DNA of 19,745 nt from Deinococcus arcticus (GCF_003028415.1 NZ_PYSV01000030.1:1-19745); one strand, 5' to 3'; positions 1 to 7,324 are shown, counted from the first letter of the stretch. Notes: a model not told the origin generated them from the letters alone. Numbers and translations: made by a program.

Positions 1-184
1 CGCCCTGCACGCCCGAGTCTCGAACCTCCATCGACACACGCGAACCACCGTTCCCGCCACCCTCAGACGAAGCCATCAATCCGCAGCTCTTCTCCGCTTG
101 CGAGAGGCGATGCAGCAGGTGGCTTGAGAATCAAGCCACCTGCTGAGCTACTCCGGCCTCACTCAGGTTAAGTTGCCAGAACCC
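1..184. repeat. Dispersed intergenic repeat, copy 1 (SNR-like, ~185 bp)
   Basis: This stretch matches 14668-14854 over its whole length with few gaps. Shared blocks include CAGACGAAG, AGGCGATGCAGCAGG, CCACCTGCTG and CTCAGGTT followed by GCCAGAA; identity judged by eye is roughly 70 percent. It is non-coding, contains a long hairpin near its middle, and ends just before the WD40-like gene. Its left end may lie outside the window. Size, intergenic position and a central palindrome resemble the small noncoding repeats known from Deinococcus genomes, but I cannot assign it to a named family. Confidence 0.75.
113..145. other. Perfect 15-bp hairpin inside repeat copy 1
   Basis: CAGCAGGTGGCTTGA (113-127) is followed by a GAA loop and its exact reverse complement TCAAGCCACCTGCTG (131-145). 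There is no T-run on either side, so it is not a standard intrinsic terminator. The equivalent hairpin in copy 2 (14780-14812) keeps the outer arms. One pair changes from T-A to C-G, which preserves pairing, and two positions are mismatched. Confidence 0.8.
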
Positions 185-200
185 CTTCACGTCCGGAGAG

Positions 201-1442
201 GTGGTCGTTCATCACGCCGTGACCGGTTTAACGCAGCGGATCGGCTTCGCGCAGGAGGTCGCCGACGTGACGTTCGCCGGAAACGGACGCCTGCTGGTGA
301 CGGTGGACGACCTCGTGGCGCTCGTTGATCCGGAATCGGGCGAGGGCGCCGTGATCGCGCGTTTCGACACCACCGCGCGCGCAGCCGCGCCGGTCTCAGA
401 CGGGCTCGTGGTGTGCGCGAGTATCGGCGCAGACGTTCGTATCGTGGACCTGCAGGGACGAACGGCCGCGAGCCTGACCGGTTCGTCGCATTACGTGCAG
501 GCCCTCGCGGCGCAGCCGGGAGGATCGATGTTCGCCACCGGGCACTGGGACGGAACGGTGATCCTTTGGAACGCCGCGACCTTACGGCCTCAGGTGACCT
601 TTCGTGCTCAGCGCATCGTGATCGCCGTGGCCTTCAGCCCCGACGGGCAGCATCTCTTGAGCCTCGGGTACGACAGCCTGCACCTGAGCACGGCAGTGTG
701 GGACGTCCCCACGCCGGAGGAATGTCGCGCGTTGGCCGGCCGGCCACTGACCGGTCAAGCTGGCGTGGAACCGTCGCACATCTGGCGCCTGGCCGAGAGA
801 CAGACCAGCCACCAGGGCAATGCAGGGATTGGCGCACATATCGGGCTCGCCCGTGGTGGCGCGGCGTACCTCGTGAATGCGGACGCGCAGCCCACGCTCT
901 ACGCAACCGACACCGGCGCGCAGCTGGCGCAACTGGCGGGCGAGGCCAGGACTCTCGCGTATGCGGCGGCAGGTACGCTTGTCCGTACGGCGGACGGAGT
1001 GGCGTGGTTCGCCTTCGAGGACGGCCACCTCACCCCGCTCGGCTTGCCCGGGGGCATCACCTGGGAGGGCATCAGTCTGAACGGCCGTCATCTCCTGGGG
1101 ACGGATGAAACCGGTGCCGTGCGGGTTTACGATCGCCAGAGCGGACAATTCGGGGCCGAACTGCGATCGCCGGACATCCTGGTCGACGACGCCCCCTTCG
1201 CGGCGGCAGCTGGAGAGCACTGGTGCGTGACCGACGACGGGCGGTACGCAGCGTGCAGTTCGAGCGAACACGAGGTGTTCGTGTGGAACGCCACCACCGG
1301 CGCCTGCATCTCCAGCGTCACGGATCTGGTGACGTACCCCAGAAACCTGAGCTTCACGGGGGACGGAACACGCCTGCTGGTGGCAGTGGGCTCACGAACC
1401 TTGCTCGGATCAGTGACCGTGATCGACCTGCCCACGCCCTGA
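201..1442 (+). CDS. WD40-like beta-propeller protein
   Basis: A 413-aa protein built of beta-propeller-like repeats. Clear WD40-type blades are seen at residues ~99-125 (ending in GTVILWNAAT), ~139-169 (AFSPDGQHLLSLGYDS, then VWDV), ~291-312 (GAVRVYDRQSG) and ~341-375 (DDGRYAACSS, then VFVWNATTG). A last blade at ~382-410 ends in TVIDL. The middle (residues 170-290) is more diverged. No signal peptide, membrane segment or enzymatic domain is visible, so a cytosolic protein-binding scaffold is the likely role; the partner is unknown. The start is GTG at 201, directly abutting GGAGAGG (195-201). Because that spacing is very short, GTG at 219 is an alternative start. The gene stands alone, with repeat copy 1 upstream and a convergent gene downstream. 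The propeller call is confident; no specific function can be given. Confidence 0.8.
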   Translation: MVVHHAVTGLTQRIGFAQEVADVTFAGNGRLLVTVDDLVALVDPESGEGAVIARFDTTARAAAPVSDGLVVCASIGADVRIVDLQGRTAASLTGSSHYVQALAAQPGGSMFATGHWDGTVILWNAATLRPQVTFRAQRIVIAVAFSPDGQHLLSLGYDSLHLSTAVWDVPTPEECRALAGRPLTGQAGVEPSHIWRLAERQTSHQGNAGIGAHIGLARGGAAYLVNADAQPTLYATDTGAQLAQLAGEARTLAYAAAGTLVRTADGVAWFAFEDGHLTPLGLPGGITWEGISLNGRHLLGTDETGAVRVYDRQSGQFGAELRSPDILVDDAPFAAAAGEHWCVTDDGRYAACSSSEHEVFVWNATTGACISSVTDLVTYPRNLSFTGDGTRLLVAVGSRTLLGSVTVIDLPTP

Positions 1443-1562
1443 GCGCACAACTCGAGCCCTCCTACTGGAATGGCGTCCGGCTCTTCACTCCGTTCGGACG
1501 CCAGGCGGGCGCCGTCAGGACCGAAAAGCCCGCTGGTGAAGCGCCACGGCCCTGGGGGTCCC

Positions 1563-1979
1563 TTAATCTGCTTTGTTCTCCTCGTACTCGGCTTCGAAGG
1601 CGGCGAGGATGGTGCGGTCGCCGAGACTCTGAAGGCCCAGGCTCAGCAGCTTCTTTACCTGAGGGAAGTACGGTTCGTCGGTGATGTCCTTTTCGTATCC
1701 CTGCCTGAGCGTCGTTCGTCCAGTCAACGTCACCCGGAAGTCCTCAGCGTCCTTGGCGTAGCTGCACCGCGTGTCCACGATCCGCTGATACAGGAAATAG
1801 CGTTTCTCGCGCGCCGAAGCGCGGCCGACGCACCAGATGACGCCGCCTTCATTCGCGGCACGCTCGGCGACCGCTTCCTTGTTGGTGGCGATCATCCCGC
1901 TGGTGGCGACCGCTCCACGAAACCCGCGGCCCATGGTGGCCGGGTTGTGGTAGAGGATGTAGTTCGCAACTCTGCCCAT
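1563..1979 (-). CDS. Uncharacterised small protein, possibly PUA-like fold
   Basis: I chose ATG 1979 (138 aa) because TACAGT lies 5 nt upstream, a leaderless Deinococcus-type promoter. A GTG at 2054 would add 25 poorly conserved-looking residues. The N-terminus reads MGRVANYILYHNPATMG, followed by TNKEAV at about 33, GGVIWCVGR at about 45, and an aromatic strand RYFLYQRIVD at about 60. The C-terminus has the pattern DEPYFPQVKKLLSLGLQSLGD. A short strand-rich domain beginning with Y-[IL]-L-[YF]-H-N-P reminds me of PUA-like or EVE-like modules that sit near restriction and HNH nuclease genes, but this is from memory and weak. No catalytic motif is visible. It converges with the WD40-like gene, leaving 120 bp between them, and has no operon partner. 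Confidence 0.6.
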   Translation of the reverse strand: MGRVANYILYHNPATMGRGFRGAVATSGMIATNKEAVAERAANEGGVIWCVGRASAREKRYFLYQRIVDTRCSYAKDAEDFRVTLTGRTTLRQGYEKDITDEPYFPQVKKLLSLGLQSLGDRTILAAFEAEYEENKAD

Positions 1980-1984
1980 GACGT

Positions 1985-1990
1985 ACTGTA
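1985..1990 (-). promoter_or_regulatory. -10 box (TACAGT) of leaderless promoter
   Basis: TACAGT on the minus strand fits TANNNT and ends 5 nt before the ATG at 1979. No Shine-Dalgarno is seen at the proper distance. No good -35 box is visible. Confidence 0.45.
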
Positions 1991-2054
1991 CCTGCTCCTC
2001 AGCAAAGCCGCCGTTGGGGCGGCCGAACCGGTGACGCCCTCTCAAGACCGACAC

Positions 2055-3144
2055 GAACGGTCAAATTCCCGGCAGACGAGTGGGTCAAAGCAGCGTCTCA
2101 CCGCGTTCCTGCCGGGGCCCGGCTGGCTCCGAGGTCTCCAGGCGTCGCAGGCGTGCAACAGGGCTGCTGGGCGGCGAGCCGAGACGTTGTAGCTGAAGTT
2201 CCAGCCCGCTGGGTCACCCTCGACGTCTGCCCGAGGCAGGTCATCCATCGGGGCCTGCGCGAGTGCGGGCCCCTGGGCACCACGGCAGTGGTCGACATCG
2301 AGGGCGACCCGCCGCAGCCCGGCGGGAGAACACACCCAGGCCCGTCGGCCTGACCCGCCTGCACGAAGTGCTGGGCTGCTGTCAGGGTGACCCAGGCAGC
2401 AGCGTCCAGGGAGTTGTGCGAGGACAGGCTACGGCTCCAGCGGGCGTGTGGGACCTTGCCGATCTGGCTGCCTGCCCTGGGCCGGGCCCGCCACGGCAGG
2501 AACGGGCGCCGTTGTGGGTCCAGTGAGCAGGCGTCACCAAGTTCACCAGGCCTCGTCGGTCATCTTCCTGAGCGTTCTCGGCCTCCGGCGCCTCAGACCG
2601 TCGCGCTGTCATCGCGTGACGCTTCATCGCCGCTTTGGAGATGGGGAACCATCGGCCCGGTCCGCTGGAGCCGTGAGTTCACGGGGCCAGGATCGCACGC
2701 CCTGGAATGGTGCTGCGTCCGGGAGGACCAATTGCTGATCTGACGAAACCGGTGTCTTCATGCGGGGGCTCCTGCAGGGATGCTGGCGGCCTCCCCCCTC
2801 CCCTGTGCGCTCAACGGCGTGTGCTGGGGCACCTGCCCCATCGCACGTCACACGGATCGCCTGAGATCGCCGGGCCCACCGCCGGTGCTCAGGGCTTTTG
2901 TGCGTACGTCTGAAGAACGTGCACCAACCAGCGGACGCTGGGTCAGCGACGCTCGAGTCGCTTTTCCCTGCCGCTGCAGGCCACCAGCCCTGAGGCACCC
3001 TCCGTCCCGGACGTCCCACAGGTCACCGGCAGGACTGCCCTTCCAGCATCGCTGAGCCCTCATTCGGCGGCCGTCGAGAAAGCCGGTGAACATGCCTGCC
3101 GTGGTTAAGCCAGTTGACCGATGTCGAGTGGAAAGGGCACACGA
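2055..3144. other. Gene-free stretch of about 1.1 kb
   Basis: Many short open frames overlap here on both strands (60-130 codons), but none shows a recognisable domain, a convincing start or consistent protein-like composition. They are rich in Arg, Pro, Gly and Ser, as expected from non-coding high-GC DNA. GC-rich inverted repeats occur, such as GCCGG/CCGGC around 2112-2124. I see no transposase motif, tRNA or CRISPR repeat. The stretch may be a decayed insertion or an old gene remnant. Confidence 0.5.
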
Positions 3145-3150
3145 TAAATT
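3145..3150 (+). promoter_or_regulatory. -10 box (TAAATT) of the upstream RNA
   Basis: TAAATT fits TANNNT. Standard spacing puts transcription start at 3157, exactly the first base of the end-closing helix of the predicted RNA. The -35 region (3122-3127, TGTCGA) is poor. TTGACC at 3114-3119 is too far upstream to pair with it normally. Confidence 0.4.
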
Positions 3151-3152
3151 CT

Positions 3153-3293
3153 GGGCGTTCAGGCGGCGCGGATCACGGTTCCTTCCCCCTCCGAAGATTG
3201 CAGGTTCCCCTCAGCACTTCGCCTGAGGCTGACCTGTCGGAGGCACTCCGGTGTCTTCTCCCCTTCCCGTGACCATTTTCCCCTGAACCTCCC
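3153..3293 (+). ncRNA. Candidate Y RNA upstream of rsr
   Basis: This is a non-coding stretch with nested long-range complementarity. GTTCAGG (3157-3163) pairs perfectly with CCTGAAC (3282-3288), and GGG (3153-3155) could extend it with CCC (3291-3293). Inside, GG plus bulged A3172 plus TCACGG (3170-3178) pairs with CCGTGACC (3267-3274). Further in, CCTCCGA (3188-3194) pairs with TCGGAGG (3237-3243), CAGGT (3201-3205) with ACCTG (3232-3236), and CCTCAG (3209-3214) with CTGAGG (3223-3228). A terminal stem with a bulged nucleotide topped by a branched module is the plan of Y RNAs, which bind the Ro/Rsr ring and can tether it to PNPase. In Deinococcus radiodurans the Y RNA is encoded next to rsr. 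Position, size and structure agree. I did not recognise the Y RNA consensus base by base, so identity is inferred. Confidence 0.65.
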
Positions 3294-3305
3294 TCCACGC
3301 TCTGC

Positions 3306-3366
3306 GCCCGGTCCCTCTTGCCTCTCGAACGCAATGACCGGGCTTTTGTTTGCCCGTCACTCTTTT
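3306..3366 (+). terminator. Tandem or alternative terminator hairpins before rsr
   Basis: GCCCGGT (3306-3312) pairs with ACCGGGC (3337-3343), followed by TTTTGTTT (3344-3351). Alternatively GACCGGGC (3336-3343) pairs, with one bulge, with GCCCGTC (3352-3358), followed by ACTCTTTTT. The two hairpins share the same arm and exclude each other. They would end the upstream RNA, or let some transcription run on into rsr at 3381. Confidence 0.55.
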
Positions 3367-3380
3367 TGGAGGATCATCGT

Positions 3381-5114
3381 ATGGGTGTCCCAGCCCTGCG
3401 CACCCATGAAGGTGCCCCCGCCTATCGGCGTTCTGCCCGGGAAGAACTGTATCTGCTGGTCGCCAGTCAACTGTTCAGCGGTGACAGCTTATACGAGGGA
3501 CAGGCGGCCACACTGGCGCGGTTCCGGACGCTGGTCCGCGCCATCGCTGCCGAGCCGGACGGTGGACCATATCTCGCTGCACTGGCCACCTACGTCCGCC
3601 ATCAGCTCATGCTCCGGAAGGCCGCCACGATGCTGGTCTGCGAGACCTTCGCGTTGGCTTTGCCTGAAGCGGAACAGGCTGCCCAGGCCGTCTGGATTCG
3701 CGGCGACGAGCATCTGGACGCCCTGACGTACATGCATGCCAGGGGCAAGTTCCCCAAACGGTTTCTGAGGGCCGTCGCTCAGCGGCTCAATGCCCTGACA
3801 GAACGCCAGGCCCTCCGCTACGCCGGCACAGGTCAGGCAAAAGCGTTCAGCCAGCGAGACGCCCTGCGCATCACGCACGCCATACCCGTCGATGAACGTC
3901 AGGCCGCTCTCTTCCGAAGCCTGACCCAGGGCTGGAAGGCTTTGACGGAAGAAGAAAAAGCGCGCCTCCCCCTGATGCGGGCGGTCCGGGAAGGCACGCG
4001 GGTGGCCAGCTGGGAACAGGTGATTTCCCGTGACGGAAGTACCCCCGATACCTGGGCCGCCCTCGCGCCGACCATGGGGTATATGGCGCTGCTGCGCAAC
4101 CTGCGCACGCTGGTCACGCTCAACGTGGACGAGCGCGTCCTGCGTCCGGTGGCCGAGCGGCTCGCCGATCCGGAAGAAGTGGCCAGCAGCCAGCAGTTGC
4201 CGTTCCGGTTCTACAGCGCCTACAACGCCGTGCAGCGTCCCAGGGCGGTGGCAGGACGGGCCAAGGTCCCCCGGTGGCAGGCGGTGTCCTACTGGCAGCG
4301 CCGACGCATTGCCCTGCCTGCACGTGGGTACACCGCCATGGAAACGGCACTGATCGAACTCGGGGTCCAGGTGCCGGCGCCGAAACCCACAGAACGCAGC
4401 GTCCGCACCCAACACGTCAAGTCCGTGCAGGTGGGCTGGCGGTGGACAAGGAACGTCTACCTTCCGGCTTCCTCCTGGTGCACGAGGCCGGTCCAGGACG
4501 TGCCGCCGTATCTGCTCTCGGCGCTGGAGACCGCCATGGAACACGCCGCTCAGCGCCTGGGCCAGCTTCCCGGGCAGACCGCCGCGTTCGTCGATCTGAG
4601 CGGCTCGATGTACGCCGCCGTCTCGGACAAAAGCACGATGTCCCGGATGGAGGCCGCCTGCACCCTCGGTGGATTGATCGGCAGGCAGGCGAAGTGCAAG
4701 GTCTATGGCTTCGGCACCTGGTTCAAACACGTGGACTTGAGTGACGTGACCAGCGCCCTGCAGGCGGCCCAACGGATTCAAAGAACAGAATCCGAAGTGG
4801 GTGGGGGCACCTACCTGGTGCCTGCCTTCGAAGCGGCGTTCATGGAGCACTTCGACCGGGTCATCGTTCTGACGGACGAGCAGGTCGCCGACGCCGCCTG
4901 GAGCAGATTGAACCAGTACCTGGACGAGGATGGGCAGAGGCGCGCCTACGTGATCAACCTGGCCGGGTATCAGGCCAGCTTCGTGGGCCGACATCCCCGC
5001 CTCGTCAGCGTCGGGGGATTCAGCGACCGGGTGCTGGACTGGATGGCCGCCCTGGAACAGCCGGATCCGGTCACCGTCATTCTCGGCCACCTGCCGCTGA
5101 AAAAGTCGGCATGA
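3381..5114 (+). CDS. rsr: Rsr, Ro60 (TROVE domain) RNA-binding protein
   Basis: A 577-aa bacterial Ro60 orthologue. Ro proteins form a HEAT-repeat ring that holds ends of misfolded or structured RNA and binds Y RNA on its outer surface. In D. radiodurans, Rsr works with exoribonucleases in 23S rRNA maturation and rRNA decay under stress. Residues ~15-375 form the TROVE region, with LALATYVRHQLMLRK-type helices near 66-80 and ALTYMHARGKFPKRFLR at 114-130. Residues ~400-570 are the von Willebrand A domain with a complete MIDAS: DLSGS (D405, S407, S409), T477 and D499. The start ATG 3381 follows GGAGG (3368-3372) at good spacing; an upstream TTG at 3318 lies in the terminator zone and is rejected. 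As I recall, the D. radiodurans protein is about 530 aa, so this one is somewhat longer; a basic, Trp-rich stretch at ~286-370 may be the extra part. RNase HI follows after 16 nt. Confidence 0.93.
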   Translation: MGVPALRTHEGAPAYRRSAREELYLLVASQLFSGDSLYEGQAATLARFRTLVRAIAAEPDGGPYLAALATYVRHQLMLRKAATMLVCETFALALPEAEQAAQAVWIRGDEHLDALTYMHARGKFPKRFLRAVAQRLNALTERQALRYAGTGQAKAFSQRDALRITHAIPVDERQAALFRSLTQGWKALTEEEKARLPLMRAVREGTRVASWEQVISRDGSTPDTWAALAPTMGYMALLRNLRTLVTLNVDERVLRPVAERLADPEEVASSQQLPFRFYSAYNAVQRPRAVAGRAKVPRWQAVSYWQRRRIALPARGYTAMETALIELGVQVPAPKPTERSVRTQHVKSVQVGWRWTRNVYLPASSWCTRPVQDVPPYLLSALETAMEHAAQRLGQLPGQTAAFVDLSGSMYAAVSDKSTMSRMEAACTLGGLIGRQAKCKVYGFGTWFKHVDLSDVTSALQAAQRIQRTESEVGGGTYLVPAFEAAFMEHFDRVIVLTDEQVADAAWSRLNQYLDEDGQRRAYVINLAGYQASFVGRHPRLVSVGGFSDRVLDWMAALEQPDPVTVILGHLPLKKSA

Positions 5115-5130
5115 AGCAGGAGAATCAGGC

Positions 5131-5901
5131 GTGACTGCTCCCACTCTGACCCTGACGTTGCGTTGTACGCCCGAAGCGTACGCGGCCCTGCGCGCCATCG
5201 CGGTGCTGATGCCGGGCGTGCACCTCGAGGACACCGAATCCGGTGCACCCACCCAGATCAGTGCTCTCACCTCTGCCGCACCTCCCTCCTCTCTGGACAC
5301 TGTCGCCGCACCAGACCCGGCCGCAGGTCCCTCCCTCAGGGAGGTGCCTGCCCGACCTGGGCTCGACTGGCTGCCACAGCTCGATCCAGCGCGCACGGGC
5401 CTGCTCCCTGTGCTCTCCCCGACACCCGGCGAGCGCCACACGCGCCTGAGCGTTCATTCGGACGGCAGCGCCAATCCCAACCCTGGGCGCGGCGGCGCGG
5501 CACTGGTGACCGGGACGCTGGCCGTGGGCTGGCCCGCAGCACACGCCACCAACAACGAGATGGAACTGCTCGCTGCCCTGGGCGCCCTGCGCTTGGCCGC
5601 GGCGGCGCCGGACGTGCGCGAATTGGTGCTGCACTCGGACTCCAAGTACGTCGTCGACGGCATGACCAGCTGGATGCCAGGCTGGGTCAAGAAAGGCTGG
5701 AAGCGCCCTGGCGGCGCCATCGAGAACCTGGCGCTGTGGCAGGCGCTGCACGCCCAGCAGCAGGCGCTGCAGACGGCTGGAATCACGACGCGCTTCGTGT
5801 GGGTCAAAGCACACGCCACTGACGCCAGCAACAACCGTGCCGACGAGCTCGCCGCCCTCGCCGGAGCCAGTCAGACGCTGGTTGACCGCTCGCCGCATTG
5901 A
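5131..5901 (+). CDS. rnhA: Ribonuclease HI with N-terminal extension
   Basis: A 256-aa protein. Residues ~104-246 are an RNase HI domain, which cleaves the RNA strand of RNA-DNA hybrids. The catalytic acids are present: D111 (HSDGSANPNPG), E143 (NNEMELLAAL), D170 (LHSDSKYV) and D238 (NNRADELA), plus the mobile-loop H228 (VKAHATD). The basic protrusion that grips the hybrid is present too (WMPGWVKKGWKR, 181-192). Residues 1-100 are an extra region: a short strand/helix segment (TLTLTLRCTPEAYAALRAI), then an Ala/Pro/Ser-rich linker. It lacks an obvious hybrid-binding domain and I do not recognise it. The start is GTG 5131 with AGGAG about 8 nt upstream. The 16-nt gap to rsr implies co-transcription and perhaps a shared role in RNA turnover or repair. 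Confidence 0.9.
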   Translation: MTAPTLTLTLRCTPEAYAALRAIAVLMPGVHLEDTESGAPTQISALTSAAPPSSLDTVAAPDPAAGPSLREVPARPGLDWLPQLDPARTGLLPVLSPTPGERHTRLSVHSDGSANPNPGRGGAALVTGTLAVGWPAAHATNNEMELLAALGALRLAAAAPDVRELVLHSDSKYVVDGMTSWMPGWVKKGWKRPGGAIENLALWQALHAQQQALQTAGITTRFVWVKAHATDASNNRADELAALAGASQTLVDRSPH

Positions 5902-6201
5902 GAAAACAGCGGGCGGTCTTTGCGAACGGCCTCGGCGGCGGCCTGCTGGAGAGCGGCCAGGGCAAGGGGCTGGGGGAAGTGAGGCATAACGTGGCGACTT
6001 TCCCACCTTCGCGGGCATGTCACCACCCCGCTGGAACGCCTGCGCTCATGGACCGTCACACCCTCTGGCGGGCCTGGAGCGGCCCGCCACTGAACTTCGG
6101 TCGAAGTCCGACACGCCTGCCTCGAGCTGGACGTGATGTCAGGTCGTATCGCAATACCGGCTGTCGCTGGTTCTTGGGGCAACCGCTGTGCAGCTAACCG
6201 T
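5902..6201. other. Gene-free stretch of about 300 bp
   Basis: Short frames on both strands lack recognisable motifs. A minus-strand frame from ATG 5987 to 5871 (38 codons) looks somewhat protein-like but overlaps the end of the RNase HI gene in antisense. I see no strong hairpin with a T-run after the RNase HI stop. Confidence 0.4.
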
Positions 6202-6471
6202 CTATGCCCTGCTCATCCTGATCGTGGCCCTCCTTTCCGGAGAGCCGCTGGCTTCGAGCCTAAGCAGCGCGTGCCTCAGCAGGTTCAGTCCGAAGCCGTC
6301 TGGGATGTCGAGGTTCAGTAGGAGCGCGTCGAAGCCTCCCTGTTCCCAGCGAGCGGTGGCTGGCGCAAAAGTCTCCACGTGCATCACCTCCCACGCCAGG
6401 CCCGCCAGCTCTAGCCATTCCTCCAGCAGCACCGCGTCCGGGAGGTGATCCTCCACCAGCAGCACCCGCAT
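6202..6471 (-). pseudogene. Truncated response-regulator receiver domain
   Basis: ATG 6471 follows AGGAA (minus strand, 6485-6481). The 89-residue product begins MRVLLVEDHLPDAVLLEEWL, the classic beta1/acidic-pair/alpha1 of a CheY-like receiver. It continues to GGFDALLLNLDIPDGFGLNLL, the beta3 strand and following loop. The phosphoacceptor position, normally Asp in LLLDLxLPDG, is Asn53, so phosphorylation is unlikely. After about residue 75 the reading frame leaves the family: beta4, the conserved Thr/Ser and the beta5 Lys are all missing, and the tail (SPERRATIRMSRA) looks unrelated. Intact stand-alone receivers are about 120-140 aa. It is most likely a broken gene cut by a deletion or rearrangement near 6235; a non-phosphorylatable mini-receiver is a weaker alternative. 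Confidence 0.7.
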
Positions 6472-6838
6472 CACCGAACGTTCCTTTATGTCAGCCGGCA
6501 CAGCACGGTCGCCGCTCATGCGCCCGCCTCTGCCGCTGGCACGGTGAGGTGAGGTCACTGGTGGAGCACTCACCACACCGATGACGCCCGCTCTGTGTCG
6601 TCGTCTTTGCATCCAGGCTCCTCTCGCCCTCATGCCCTCTGCGTTCTGATGAATTTGACGGTGAACGGTGAATGGACTGGTTCGTTGGCTGCGTGCATAG
6701 CGCCTGCATTGACATCTGAAGGCACCGCCTGATCCGGAAAATTCCGTGCTGGTCTCAGGAGGCGAGGCGTCACGACCAGGTGCACCACAGAGATGGTGGC
6801 GCATCTATTCTTCCTTCCCGTGCTTTCCTGAGGTTCCC
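6472..6838. other. Divergent intergenic region
   Basis: About 370 bp between the truncated receiver gene (leftward) and the Nudix gene (rightward). It contains TTGACA at 6709-6714 but no -10 box 16-18 nt away, and a small inverted repeat CGGAA/TTCCG near 6735-6747. No gene or RNA can be supported. Confidence 0.35.
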
Positions 6839-7324
6839 ATGACGCGCCCCCAGCCTGCCCGGATGTACGCCAACGTCCACCTGATTCTGGAACGCGATGG
6901 ACAACTGCTGCTGCTCCTGCGGCAGAACACTGGCTACGCGGACGGGCAGTACGCCCTGGTGGCGGGATACGTCGATGAAGGACAGTCCTCCACAGCAGCA
7001 GCGGTCACCGAAGCACGTGAAGAAGCAGGTCTGGACCTCTGCGCCGATGACCTCGACCTCGTGCATATCACCCATCTGCAGGACGAACGCGGCGAAAGCC
7101 GGTACGGCCTGTTCTTCCGGCCTCGGACCTGGACGGGTCAGCCTGTGAATCTGGAACCGCAGTACTGCGCGGGCCTGCACTGGTTCAGGCCCGATGACCT
7201 GCCAACGACCATGATTCCCTACGTCCGCCACGCGCTCACGCTTGCACTGCAAGGCGTGCCTTACAGCGAGTGGGGCTTTTCGCCTCCACACCGGGCGCCG
7301 CAAGATTCCGGTGCGCTGCAATGA
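6839..7324 (+). CDS. Nudix hydrolase
   Basis: A 161-aa single-domain Nudix enzyme; such enzymes hydrolyse nucleoside diphosphates linked to another group. The Nudix helix lies at residues 43-65: G43, then REUxEE-type TEAREEAGL (57-65), keeping metal-ligand glutamates E58, E61 and E62. Two signature positions differ from the consensus: Q49 where Glu is usual, and T57 in place of the conserved Arg. Around it is a typical fold: LILERDGQLLLLLRQNTGYADGQYAL (16-40) before the box, and GLHWFRPDDLP (112-122) with a C-terminal YSEWGF after it. The ATG at 6839 has TGAGGT just upstream; more upstream frame is open but lacks family features. Substrate cannot be told. Deinococcus genomes carry many Nudix paralogues. 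It appears to be a single-gene unit. Confidence 0.88.
   Translation: MTRPQPARMYANVHLILERDGQLLLLLRQNTGYADGQYALVAGYVDEGQSSTAAAVTEAREEAGLDLCADDLDLVHITHLQDERGESRYGLFFRPRTWTGQPVNLEPQYCAGLHWFRPDDLPTTMIPYVRHALTLALQGVPYSEWGFSPPHRAPQDSGALQ

Noticed and set aside
3489..5441. 650-codon open frame on the minus strand
   Set aside because: Antisense to rsr and the start of the RNase HI gene, both of which have full catalytic or MIDAS motifs; long antisense frames are common at this GC content.
5871..5987. 38-codon minus-strand frame at the end of the RNase HI gene
   Set aside because: Somewhat protein-like but overlaps a certain gene in antisense, with no ribosome-binding site or homology I can name.
6188..6448. 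Plus-strand frame starting with a hydrophobic stretch
   Set aside because: Most of it is antisense to the receiver domain; only the first 16 residues look membrane-like, so I do not call a gene, only mention a possible junction.
6487..6494. TTATGTCA, half of the radiation/desiccation response palindrome
   Set aside because: The second half-site is absent; it is also near a truncated gene.
6709..6714. TTGACA resembling a -35 box
   Set aside because: No -10-like hexamer at 16-18 nt downstream.
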